A stretch of DNA of 21,519 bases from Sphaeroforma arctica JP610 (GCF_001186125.1 NW_014040486.1:75920-97438), one strand, 5' to 3'. Numbered from the stretch's first letter, positions 9,851 through 19,298 are shown. The notes: generated by a model from the sequence alone, not told the origin. Numbers and translations are program-made.

Positions 9851-12800
9851 ATGTCGAAACGTGCACACAGAGGATCGCTGGCCGATGGTCTGGTTTTGAA
9901 TCAATCGCTAGAAAACCGTGGCATCCACTTAGGTCCCGAGTACTTCGATAAAGCCGCAACACAAGCCGAGTTTCAAGTGAGTGTGTAGGATTGTCTGTTT
10001 TGTCTGGCGACTGAATGTACATGTATTGCTGTGTTTTGTGTTTGTGTTTTGACCAATTGAGCCAACTTTTTTCATTTTTTTCTTTAGCAAATGATCTAAT
10101 AACGGGTGTACCTTCCAATAGGTTTCAGGAGAATGTGTACCGACATCTGTTCGTTATGATTGAAAGATTTTGGAAATAAGTAGTAGGGTTGTTAATTGTA
10201 GCTATAGAGCCGCTGGGTCTTGTAGTTCATTGTTGTTTAAACCAGAGTAAATGTACCATTGTACACTCCTCCTAATCTATAGTCGAGTTTCAGGCGAGTG
10301 TGTCTGAATCTTGGTTGTATATGGAGGGTGAACGTAGTTGTTTTGTAGCTCTTGAGTCGTTGACCATATGCTGATTGTATTTCCTTATCACATGATATCT
10401 ACTTCTTCTATCCATACCTGAAGGGTACTGTATTCCTATAATCGAATAATCTCACCATTGGGTCTTGTCTTTCAATGACTTTCCTTTTCAAATGATCTCA
10501 TACGCCTTTCTATTTAGTTCTTGCCTGAAGGTACCGTATTCTCATATCATATAATCTTATACACACCATTTGGTCTTGTCTTTCAATGACATTCCTTTTA
10601 AAATGATCTCATACGCCTTTCTATTTAGTTCTTGCCTGAAGGTACCGTATTCTCATATCATATAATCTTATACACACTTCTTCTTTTCTATTGTTCTTTA
10701 AAGGTATTGTGTGATACTGTTCGTAAAGAGTACGGCACCAGTTGCCTCTGGCGATATATCTACGAGTGGTGTTTGTGCTCAGAATACATCTCTGAAGAGC
10801 GTCTATCTTACAATATTGTATACAAACCGTCTACCGTAAATGATTTTGGAGTCCCACTGCAAGTCACCATCAACCGATCAAAGCCAGAGATTGTGGCTGG
10901 ACAGAAAAGGTATGTGCTTCGCAGTCTGTGATATATTATAGCCGTGTATCTGTGGCGTTTACCTTCTTTTTATTCTGTGCCATTTACCATATTTTTGAGT
11001 GTGGACTGGTTTAAATTGTCCCGCATGTTTACGTTTAAATTGTCCCATATGTTTATCATTGCCTAGCTGTGCAAAAGACAATCGAGATGTAGCATTTCTG
11101 TTCCATCATCCGACTCGTTGTGTCCTGTTGATAGTTGAATGTAGTCATTAACTATGTATAACTGAGTGGTTACAACTAAATACACCACTCCGCCATCCGT
11201 TCCGGTTCTTTTACCCATCCAACCATCGTATGGTGGTAATCACAAAATAGTGTAGAAAACGATATCTATGTTTATCGGATCTAGCCTGCGTCATCCCATA
11301 TCCACAATGCGTGCGCTCTAAGGCGTCTGGCGTTCAGTAGGCCAATTGTATCGAGAATTTCGCATTGCCTTCTCACTACCATAATCTCTAGTGGTGTATA
11401 GCCTACTATCAGCGTATATCTGATCCACCTTGCTTTGTCTCTGCCCGCACAGCGTATCTTCCCTAGCACCCGGTGCTCAGTGTGTCATCTGTTTCGAGAA
11501 TGTCGCATCTGCCGGCAAACCAGGCCTGAGGGCCTACGAGTTTGTTCTCAATGGCCGCAGCTTCTTCGTTCAGTACCCCCCGTACCCTTACTGCGACGGT
11601 CATGCTGTTGTGATTGAACGCGAGCACACGGCCCAGATTATTACGAGGTATGTGGCGCTTGAGTCAGTTTAGTAGCTGTTGTCAAGCTCGATTGGGTTGT
11701 TGTATCGTGCAAAGGGGATGGGTGTGGTCGGCTGCGGTTGACTAATTGGACGGTGTGAGCTATAATATAATACCTCTCACAATCCGAGAAGCCTGCGATG
11801 TCTGTGCCACAAGTGATTAACGGTAGCCTGTGAAAAATAACACAGGAACACGGTCGATGATCTTCTGGACTTCGCCACCAATTTCGAGCACTTGTGTATC
11901 AGCTCAAACACTGACAAGAGTGGTACGGGAGCCTCCATTCTGCAACATAGGTGAGTGGGATGAAAGGGTGTTCTTTGTTTCTAGGTTAGAGTGTGCTATT
12001 CCGAATATCGATGTAATATTCATGTGATACTGGCAGGTATAATCACAAGATAGACATACGGCGTGATGCACATCCCGGTTTCAACGGAAACCACGCATTG
12101 CTGATATAATAAACCAAGTGTCTGGTACGAATTTTCCACCATTTCCGATATCTTATACAGATTAATACTGGATAGGCCATACCACGTATCAGACAAGAAA
12201 AGCCCACCTGTCCTCGCAACTTCTGCTGTTCACCTCTCGTTGCATTCATACGGGTGATGACAGACACTACCTAGTATCGGGCAAGACAATTCCACCAATA
12301 CTCGAATCGTATAACATTTACTTTTAATTGCATTCATCCAATTAACGATATACACTATCAAGTATCAAGCCAAACAATTCCACCAATGCTCGTATCTTAT
12401 ACCGTTTTCTTTTAACTATATTCATCCGGGTGACGATAGACACTATCAGGTGTCAGGCAAGACAATTCCACCAATGCTCGTATCTTATACCGTTTTCTTT
12501 TAATTATATTCATCCGGGTGACGATAGACACTATCCGGTGTCAGGCAAGACAATTCCACCAATACTCGCATCTTATACCGTTTACCCTTAGAAGACAACT
12601 CCACTAATACTCGCATCTTATACCGTTTACCCTTGATTATATTCATCCGGGTGACGATAGACACTATCAAGTATCAGGTAAGACAATTTCACCAATACCC
12701 GCATCTTATACCGTTTTCTTATAATTACATTCATCCGGGTGGCGATAGACACTATCAAGTATCAGGCATGAGGTTACCTCTCTTCTCTGCAGTGAGTGCC

Positions 12801-13730
12801 GCAGACGCGCAACCAATGCAGTACGGTGCCGCCTCTGTATCTGTTCTCCACTATCCAGTTGTAGCCATACGCATTGAGGGCACGGATACTGGCACGATTG
12901 CCAAGGTATGTTGTACTTATGTCCGACGGAGTCACGGTTATTGCTATACTTGTGAATGCGTTTCTGCTTATATAAATGAGTTTCTGTTTATTTGACCTCG
13001 TGTGTTTGACAAGTCGTTGTCTTAGCTGCTATTTATTGGGCATAACCCTTTCACAGAACTCATGCATATCATTTATCGCCATTCCCCGATATTTTAGGCG
13101 GCCACGCGCATCCTGGACATCTGGCGAAGTGAAGAGTTCTGTGCCGCCGAGGGCTTCGAAGTGGATCAGCAGACCATGAGCTTCTCCGCACTGCACGAGT
13201 ACGGTAATTTCATACTGATCATGGTACCCAGAACCACGACCGCGCAGACCAACCCCCACAACCACTGTATCAAGCACGAGTTCGTGGGCATCCTCGAGAT
13301 GGCTGGGTATGCCGTGCTGCCGGCGCGTCTCCACGATGAACTGGCCAAACTCGAAGGAGTTTTGGAGAACAACAGCGACCCGGCTCAGTTACCGGCAGAC
13401 TTGACCTCGTTCGCCCCCTTTGTGGACGATTGCTGGACCAAGATAGAAGGTACGCCTGTCGAAGGTGTGGTTGTATGCAATGCAATTTAAATAGATACCT
13501 CTGGGGTGCTGTCGGCGTGTCTGATCTTCGAAGTTGAATATATTTGGGATGTGTTTTACATACTAAGATGTTCTTGTTTCGATTTTCTTCTCGCAGATAA
13601 AGATCCGCACAGTAGGATGGAAGCAGCTCTGAATGCCGCCTTCGCAAACATTATACGAGAAAACTCGCCATACGACAGCACCGATAAAACTAAAACCATG
13701 CGATTAGTCAACAAGGCACTAGAGCACTAG
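9851..13730 (+). CDS. galT: Class II galactose-1-phosphate uridylyltransferase (GalT), 7 exons
   Basis: Transfers UMP between UDP-glucose and galactose-1-phosphate in the Leloir pathway; presumably cytosolic, as no targeting signal is evident. Exons: 9851-9976, 10704-10909, 11453-11647, 11846-11950, 12749-12905, 13098-13449, 13597-13730. All joins keep frame (424 aa). Class II hallmarks as known from Gram-positive GalT: ITINxSKPE-like segment (VTINRSKPE, exon 2); CVICFEN at 121-127; QYPPYPY at 151-157 followed by HAVVI (family YSPYVYYNEHC-like); GASILQHRHYQ with the HxHxQ active-site motif at 210-214; PHNHCIKHEFVGILEMAGYA then VLPARL at 316-341 (family [29 protein letters not shown]). Intron 4 splits the Arg codon inside HRHYQ. 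It is shorter than bacterial class II enzymes (about 490 aa), mainly because of a short N-terminus and compact joins. Class I GalT (HPHGQ, short zinc-binding type) is excluded by the motifs. A polyadenylation signal follows. Bacterial-type origin is likely but old, given six introns. Confidence 0.88.
10118..10675 (+). repeat. Tandem duplications in galT intron 1, echoing both splice junctions
   Basis: Two units of 111 bp (from 10454 and 10565) are nearly identical, and a third diverged unit precedes them near 10382. Each contains TTTCTATTTAGTTCTTGCCT then GAAGGTACC, similar to the real acceptor region near 10685 (TTTCTATTGTTCTTTAAAG, exon GTATTG). On the donor side the exon 1 end GAGTTTCAA/GTGAGTGTGT (9968) is echoed at 10285 (GAGTTTCAGGCGAGTGTGT) and more weakly at 10121 (GGTTTCAGGAGAATGTGT). 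Confidence 0.7.
11281..11400 (+). pseudogene. Decayed copy of the exon 3 acceptor region in galT intron 2
   Basis: This stretch aligns with the junction into exon 3 at an offset of about 143 bp. GGCGTTCAGT...TCGAGAATTTCGCATTGCC here matches GGTGCTCAGT...TCGAGAATGTCGCATCTGCC in exon 3, and TAGCCTGCGTCATCCCATAT then CCAC matches TAGCCTACTATCAGCGTATA then TCTGATCCAC before the acceptor. It therefore copies the intron end plus the first 50 or so coding bases of exon 3. It lacks a convincing acceptor of its own and is not in frame. Confidence 0.75.
12244..12775 (+). repeat. 88-bp tandem array of the exon 5 acceptor in galT intron 4
   Basis: Units begin ATTCATCCGGGTGACGATAG and start at 12244, 12332, 12420, 12508, 12641 and 12729, so 88 bp apart except for one 133-bp step containing a partial duplication of about 45 bp. 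Each unit holds the acceptor-like GATAG followed by ACACTATCAAGTATCAGGCA, the first bases of exon 5 (HYQVSG). The last unit is the real junction (12748/12749). More diverged copies of the TGTC-GG-A.GA-AATT-CCACCA-...-ATCTTATAC block reach back to about 12115, so nearly the whole intron (11951-12748) consists of it. Confidence 0.9.
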
Positions 13731-13777
13731 CAGTCCGATTATAGCAAATTGAGAGGGGGGTAAGGATAGTTGAAGTC

Positions 13778-13783
13778 AATAAA
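13778..13783 (+). terminator. Polyadenylation signal AATAAA of galT
   Basis: AATAAA lies 48 bp after the galT stop codon at 13730, the usual position for a 3' processing signal. No gene is seen between here and 14039. Confidence 0.65.
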
Positions 13784-14038
13784 CGCTTGATTTTGATTTA
13801 CTTTGTTGTACCAAAACTGCGTTGGGTAGAGAACCATCGTACAACAATATCTGTACCAAGCTTATCCCGAGAGATAGCGAGAGAGATCTGTTCAACAGCA
13901 CTGCGAAAGCAAAAATAAGCCGTCAGGCAGCACGGCTATAGGTCCTCAATAATCCGGTCCCAAAAGATTAGTACGACCATCGGTAAGCCCGACTTGATGT
14001 CGAGGCAGACTGCGTCCTTCCCAGGCAAATCTCGAAAT

Positions 14039-14420
14039 TTAAGCCATATCAAATTCATTCGCACGACGTAGAATTGCACCGAAATGGTTGTGCATGTGCT
14101 GATGGCTGGACCTCCTCTAGAACACGGCAAATAACCCTTTTTATTTTGTGGTTTGGTTCACACAAGTGTTGCATAATAGACCATCAGACTATTATGTATG
14201 TGTTAAACATGCCTGACTAGCTGTCGAGCCAAACTAAATCCACTCAAGCATACCTAGAATTAAACGCTATCCAATCCATTAGAACGGAATAATGGCGCCG
14301 CAAATTTTTTGCTCGTGAAGATAATGCGATACCTCTGCAGTGTTATCTGCCAACGTTTTAGCCAGCTCAGCAGCAAATTCAAAGCACGCAGCCTCCTCTG
14401 CTAAATACGAGTCGGGTGCT
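14039..14420 (-). CDS. Last two exons of an unrecognised gene
   Basis: Two exons are supported on the minus strand: 14420-14333 (acceptor TGTGACTAG, donor GAG/GTATCG) and 14116-14039 (acceptor TTCTAG, stop TAA). The first is open in one frame only, APDSYLAEEA then ACFEFAAELAKTLADNTAE, and joins in phase to RRSSHQHMHNHFGAILRRAN then EFDMA. The 54 residues look helical and charged; I do not recognise a family. Upstream exons are not resolved. A possible start, MADIQIDVES, lies at 14826 on the same strand beyond a TA-rich tract, but I could not join it. The acceptor is duplicated (see 14393-14502). Confidence 0.5.
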
Positions 14421-14502
14421 CTAGTCACAAAGATATATATATATATATATATATACATATCTCCTCTGCTTGATACGAGTCGGGTGCGCTAGTCACAAAG
14501 AG
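14393..14502 (-). repeat. 68-bp-offset duplication spanning an acceptor junction
   Basis: CTCCTCTGCTAAATACGAGT (then CGGGTGCTCTAGTCACAAAGA) at 14393 recurs at 14461 as CTCCTCTGCTTGATACGAGT (then CGGGTGCGCTAGTCACAAAGA). On the minus strand the copied segment contains the acceptor TGTGACTAG and the first 30 or so bases of the exon starting at 14420. A TA microsatellite fills the gap. Confidence 0.85.
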
Positions 14503-14505
14503 ATT

Positions 14506-14655
14506 TTATATATATATATATATACATTTTATGTATATATATATATACATTTTATGTATATATATAATATACATATATATAAATATTATATACATAAAAT
14601 ATGTAAATAAATACATATATATATACATATACATATACATATATATAAATATATT
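14506..14655. repeat. TA / TTTATG microsatellite tract
   Basis: TA runs interrupted by ATTTTATG units. Open frames across it are artefacts. Confidence 0.95.
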
Positions 14656-14829
14656 AAGAATAGGCAAAGCCATACGCTTGCATCAATCAAGTCGAACAAT
14701 ACAGACAAGGATTGTGCGTATATCAGGTGCAAGAAAGTGCAAAAACGCATTTCGCGTGCATACATACGACTGCGTGAGTAACTAACACATATATTTAGAT
14801 TCCACATCGATCTGTATATCCGCCATGTT

Positions 14830-15650
14830 CAGATATGTGTAAATCTAAGTAGCTATGTCAGCTAAACGGGCTCGCGCTTGGATATGTTATAGCATACACC
14901 AACTAGTAGTTCAAACTTTCAACTCCGTCGTCGTTCTAGGTGGCACTGAGTGACTTGCACGTTCAATATGAACATAGAATATTTGCAAACACACACTTCC
15001 TAGTATAAACATAAACCGCGTACATGCATTCCTTGCATATATATATTCATACACAAACTGCGACACCCGTAATATATCACTATAATGAATTTTTACATTA
15101 TGGTGAACATGTTACCTAAACGAGTTGGCGCGACTATGGCGTGAGCTACCTAAACGAGTTCGCACGACTATGTTGAATAATTCTCGCCTTCCACCTCCTT
15201 CCGTACTGAAGCTCGTGCGAGCACAACCGCACTCTGTAGCCTCTCGGCAAACACATAAACAGGGTAATTGGGATATGCATTCGATTTCTACAAGGCAATA
15301 TCTATCTATGTGGCCATACGCTACGCTAGATGAATACAAGGTCGTACGAATGTTTCGACTGTGCTATAGTACCGTTCTGCGAGTGCATCTCTGTATATTT
15401 ACCACCGACCACATAATTTGAATCTCAACTACTATTGAATTGACTTTGTAACGTTACGCCTGTCATGAAGCCGTATTTAAATATATGATTTTCAGATATT
15501 TTTCAAAGATCGGTGTCAGGATATAAACATTGATTCGTCCTCTAGAATGCGTCGACACGTTTGCATCGAAATCCATAAACATGCACCTAGTGTTTTAACA
15601 TATATCAACTGTACAATTTGGAAAAGTCGGCAAAGAAGGATGTAAGAGCA
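14830..15650. other. No supported gene; contains a 34-bp tandem duplication at 15114-15181
   Basis: CCTAAACGAGTT.GC.CGACTA is repeated at a 34-bp offset (15114 and 15148), the first copy followed by GTGAGC, a donor-like hexamer. A plus-strand open frame from 15125 has an arginine-rich start (ELPKRVRTTMLNNSRLPPPS) and could be a mitochondrial-type leader exon ending at a GGTAATT donor near 15263, but I find no convincing partner exon. The rest shows nothing I can support. Confidence 0.35.
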
Positions 15651-15651
15651 C

Positions 15652-15657
15652 TTTATT
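15652..15657 (-). terminator. Polyadenylation signal AATAAA of RPL39
   Basis: AATAAA on the minus strand about 120 bp downstream of the RPL39 stop codon. Confidence 0.55.
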
Positions 15658-15778
15658 GCAACACATACGTAAACGTAGTACCGTACAGTCCTCAGCCAAT
15701 CAGCATTGGAAAGACATTACTGGGCATGGAGCGTTGAAGAATGAACCCGTTGACATCAAGTCGCAGGTTATATCCAAT

Positions 15779-16810
15779 TTATAGGTTCAACTTGCTGCGT
15801 CTCCAGTGACGTCTCTTGGAGTTGTATCTAAACAAAGCAAATGGTATATACTATTTATTAATGGCGTTTAAACAAGTAATATATTTCAGGTTGGCGTTGT
15901 ATCAGCAATACGCGTTAAATCAAGCTATATCTTTATGAATGTATCAACTCAAAACTCGCACAATTCAAACAGTAGATACATACCGGATGGTGTTGCCAGT
16001 CTTCATACGAATCCAGTTGGGCAGAGGTCGGTTCTGCTTGGCGGCCTTCGCGAGGCGCGTCTTGATGATGGTGGTTTTGTGCGACGGCTATATACGAGGT
16101 ACATAATTTATAAACGAGTTAATGGCCATAAATAGTAAATTCTGTAAGCATGGCTCGCTCGACGTAATTCAAACTTAAACATAGATGTTTGCACACGTCA
16201 TATTTCGGGACGTTTCGTACTTAATCACGAGATTCCGCTCAGAATGAACCCATCTGAACGAATAAGCAAAAATTTAGATTCTATGCAGAGGCTCTGTACA
16301 TATACATATATATCAGGAATTGGGCACATCGCGTGATCAAACACGACGCGAGATGTATAATATACCCTGATTGCAATACTGTGTGTACATTATATGAACT
16401 TTTGGCGCATGTTCGTATTCAACAGTTGAGTACGGTTGAGGCTCTTATTGTTTTGAGCAACTCGCATCTGAACATTCGACGACCGAGGTTACGATGGTCT
16501 CACCGCCTTGTCTGCCTATTTATGTATAGTGCTAATAGTTGCGAATGTAATATACGACATACAGACACCTACGAAGTCCCATACTCTTAAGAGTGTATGT
16601 ACAGCTTTTTTCTAGTGCTGATGTGGAATACTGACAGATGTGATCAGTCAGTTTGAGAGGTAGGTATACAGCAGATGCGAGCTTATATGGGCCTTATTCT
16701 ATTAGCGTATGCACAGTGTTGATTGTTTTAATAGATGTTAATGCATAGAGGCATGCTACGGACAGCATACGCTAACGTAGCTCTAACAGTAACTCTTTCA
16801 GCCTTACCAT
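15779..16810 (-). CDS. RPL39: 60S ribosomal protein L39 (eL39), 3 exons
   Basis: Small basic protein of the large ribosomal subunit that lines the nascent-peptide exit tunnel. Exons on the minus strand: 16810-16808 (ATG alone, donor GTAAGG), 16087-15984 (acceptor TATATAG, donor GTATGT) and 15827-15779 (stop TAA). The frame is continuous and gives 51 aa, the same length as human RPL39. It starts MPSHKT, contains the diagnostic [20 protein letters not shown] and ends [12 protein letters not shown]. Residues 6-17 ([12 protein letters not shown]) differ from the usual SFRIKRFLAKKQ but keep the basic, alanine/lysine-rich character. The exon 1 assignment rests on an ATG directly followed by a good donor, the same arrangement as in RPL37A nearby, and on a pyrimidine-rich leader (CTCCTTTTCAG). 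Confidence 0.92.
16702..16775 (-). ncRNA. Long hairpin in RPL39 intron 1, possible H/ACA-type snoRNA
   Basis: TTAGCGTATGC at 16702-16712 is an exact inverted repeat of GCATACGCTAA at 16765-16775, an 11-bp perfect stem with a 52-nt loop that contains a smaller GCAT...ATGC stem. On the transcribed (minus) strand the stem is followed by ATAGAATA, which includes an ANANNA (H-box-like) hexamer. I could not place a convincing second hairpin and ACA box, so this stays a structured-RNA candidate. Confidence 0.3.
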
Positions 16811-17540
16811 TTTGTCTGGCAATAAGTTGACAGGCTGAAAAGGAGCAGCTCGTAAGTTACTTGAGATATTATATAACTGTGAATTCACATGGCCCGTCGT
16901 CTATTTCGAGCATTTCGATGATGATCAAGAGACGGTGGCCAAATGTCCTCCGAATCTGATTTCTATTCCACCAATATTGGAATACTCCTCCTCTATTGTC
17001 CAGTACGACCTGAAAATCACCACGTGCACAAAGTCTGTTGAAAATAGGGCCTATTATGTCCCAGACAGAGGCTTTTTCGAGAGAGTGCATTGTCAATAAA
17101 TGGCTCATGACCTATAGGCGCGAGCCCGTTATTATAAAGAGGTAACCTGTCCCGTTCAGATTTTTCGGATGAATATAATTTCACATATTTATGCTCCTGA
17201 AATCTGAAATATTTAAAATAAATATTTAAACTTCGATCCAAATTAAATTTAGGATTTTCATGCTAGCTTTAGGGTTTAAATTTTATGGTATTGTTTTGTA
17301 CCAATTTCTCTATATTATTTCGAGCCAAAAATTGGCAGGCGTCAGCCCAACGGTCCATGCAGTAGGAATGGAGTAGGTACTAGAAAAACATCAAAGAAAA
17401 AATGGGGGGGGGTGATCACTTGTGGGGTATACTTTAATCCACGAGTCCTGATACAACGCAAAGTGCAATATCGTATTGAAATACTCGTGCCTTGACTTAC
17501 TGCCAGTTCTTTTTCATCCATCTAAAAGCAGACTAGCAAG
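16811..17540. promoter_or_regulatory. Shared upstream region of RPL39 and RPL37A
   Basis: The two ribosomal protein genes are divergent with about 730 bp between their ATGs, so both promoters lie here. The DNA before the RPL37A ATG has a pyrimidine stretch (TTCTTTTTCATCC) of the kind found at 5'TOP starts. A 79-codon minus-strand open frame (17108-16869) has a plausible composition (includes FQVVLDNRGGVFQYWWNRNQ) but no family I recognise and lies where the RPL39 leader and promoter should be; I do not call it a gene. Confidence 0.45.
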
Positions 17541-18575
17541 ATGGTATGTTAAGTCGCGTTTTATCAATGTTTGAGCAAGCAGGTAGCGAGGCATGTAGTG
17601 ATGTAAGCAAATTACCAGAAAGAAAGGGCGAGTCAGAGAGGCACGTCAATCAGTACAACAGCAGATACTATCTCAGAGCATAACTCCTGAGATTTTCAGC
17701 CATCTACGAAGACTTCGAACAATGGTCATCAAAGGAAGTCGATTAGCGAAAGTGTTATATATTGCTGATACCTAACAAGAAAAATATACCACGATTGCAG
17801 TGTATCAACTAGTAGATATACTGTGTTCGGTGCTCAAAACACGTGCCCGAAGAGGCTAATATCTGCATCCATGACCCCTCAGCCTGAATATTGAAGTGTG
17901 ATAAGATTTTGTATATTGCCTGGCGTGCAGGTACCAATATGTTACTGTGAAGATAACCATTCAGACCACAATATGCACAATTCATAACATCCTAAATTGC
18001 CGCACGCATCCAACTCACTTCACAGGCTAAACGTACTAAAAAAGTTGGAGTTGTCGGTAAGTACGGCACCCGATATGGTTCTTCTCTGCGTAAGCAAGTG
18101 AAGAAGATCGAGATTACCCAGCACGGCAAATACACTTGCCAGTTCTGCGGTAAGGACTCTGTCAAGCGCACAGCCGTCGGCATCTGGAACTGCAAGTCTT
18201 GTCGCAAGACCATCTCCGGTGGTGCTTGGGTTGTCAGGTAATATATCTATATATACGTATTGGAAAAGCATATATACACAATATATACACACATGTTTTA
18301 TCAATTGACACCGCCCTTTGAATATATTTTTCGTGCGGCTTGGTTGCGATGATGAGACACAGAATCTACTGTAACAAACATGATGAGACACTTTACATGC
18401 ACCACCAGCTTAGCAATCACTATCGCAATGATGAAACCTATATCGATTTCTTTTCAGAGTACACACATTATACCACTTGCTTATTCATTATATGTTTACT
18501 TCCATACATAGCACGGCCACCGCCGCCACAGTCCGCTCATCAGTGCGTCGTCTGCGTGATATGGCCGAGCTATAA
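17541..18575 (+). CDS. RPL37A: 60S ribosomal protein L37a (eL43), 3 exons
   Basis: Zinc-ribbon protein of the large ribosomal subunit. Exons: 17541-17543 (ATG alone, donor GTATGT), 18026-18237 (donor GTAATA) and 18512-18575 (stop TAA). The frame is continuous and gives 92 aa, the length of the human protein. It reads [20 protein letters not shown], then [19 protein letters not shown]; the zinc ligands are CQFC (C39, C42) and CKSC (C57, C60), followed by [20 protein letters not shown] and an LRDMAEL end. Intron 2 carries a C/D snoRNA copy. The stop overlaps TAAATAAA, a possible polyadenylation signal, yet a donor-like CAG/GTATTT at 18587 suggests that transcripts may also continue into a spliced, snoRNA-carrying extension. 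Confidence 0.96.
18342..18418 (+). ncRNA. C/D-box snoRNA, SNORD33/snR55-like, copy 1 (RPL37A intron 2)
   Basis: Terminal stem GGTTGC (18342-18347) with GCAATC (18413-18418); C box ATGATGA at 18349; internal C'-like CATGATGAGA; guide TTTACATGCACCACCAG directly before CTTA at 18409 in the D-box position. The guide is complementary over 12 nt (TGGTGGTGCATG) to the conserved 18S rRNA GGGTGGTGGTGCATGG segment. The register matches human SNORD33 (18S Um1326) and yeast snR55. CACAGAATC near the D' position could pair with the adjacent 18S segment GATTCTGTG. CTTA instead of CTGA is unusual. Confidence 0.8.
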
Positions 18576-18630
18576 ATAAAACTCAGGTATTTTTGTCGCA
18601 TCATCGAATCTTTGATCGTTTTTATGTACA

Positions 18631-18705
18631 CCACGATGATGAGATGCAGAATCTTCTAGAATCAAATCATGTAGAGATACTTTACATGCACCACCAGCTT
18701 AGTGG
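18631..18705 (+). ncRNA. C/D-box snoRNA, SNORD33/snR55-like, copy 2
   Basis: Stem CCAC (18631-18634) with GTGG (18702-18705), C box ATGATGA at 18636, the same guide and CTTA at 18698. The stem differs completely in sequence from copy 1 but still pairs, so both sides changed together. The C'-like box is degenerate (ATGTAGA). It lies 56 bp past the RPL37A stop, between a donor-like GTATTT (18587) and an acceptor-like CTGGCAG (18788). Confidence 0.77.
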
Positions 18706-19298
18706 CTCCAAATTGTATAGCTGTACACAGTTGTTGTATCTGACTTGGTATTCATCCTACCATTCTCTCGTTTGTTTATTCCTGGCAGCTTTTAGATACC
18801 TGCGTCTTCCTTTAATTTCGGTTGAGCTGAAGTGCTGACAGGCATTATTTGATCGTTCTTTTGCTGTGTCTATTATCTTAAAAGTGTTTTGCTCATATAT
18901 ATGTGCAAGGGGGCTCTGGAAATGCTAAGTGTATAGATGGAAGAAGTCCTCAAGGGGAAGTTTGGTTTGGAGGGTTGTGTATAGAAAGGGATAATGCATG
19001 TACATGCTTAAGCTGTTATTTTCACGTGGGTGTTCATTTTCGATTGTCTCTAGTATGTTATATACGAACACAAATCGTATATCCGATGTGAATTAAATAG
19101 TAATTTGCTTGCCAGTGCACACACAAATATTGTGTGTGCTATAAGAAATCGTATTTCAACATGTAAGAACAGTTCTACTGGGGAGACGAGTTCTGGCCGC
19201 CGTAGTTAGCCAGTTTTTTTAATGGCTACATACTCAGCTGGTTACGGGGCTTTCTTGAGGTATGTGTGTGTGTTTCAATCTTGCTATGCTGATTTCTA

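Noticed and set aside
12043-12267. Open frames and a possible exon directly after the GCAG at 12037 (YNHKIDIRRD then AHPGFNGNHALLI)
   Set aside because: This reading hits a stop quickly and would break the HxHxQ motif; joining 11950 to 12749 restores it exactly.
13029-13647. Minus-strand frames opposite galT exon 6
   Set aside because: They are shadows of the conserved plus-strand exon that carries clear GalT motifs.
16869-17241. Two overlapping minus-strand open frames upstream of RPL39
   Set aside because: No recognisable family or splice partners, and they lie in the expected promoter/leader region.
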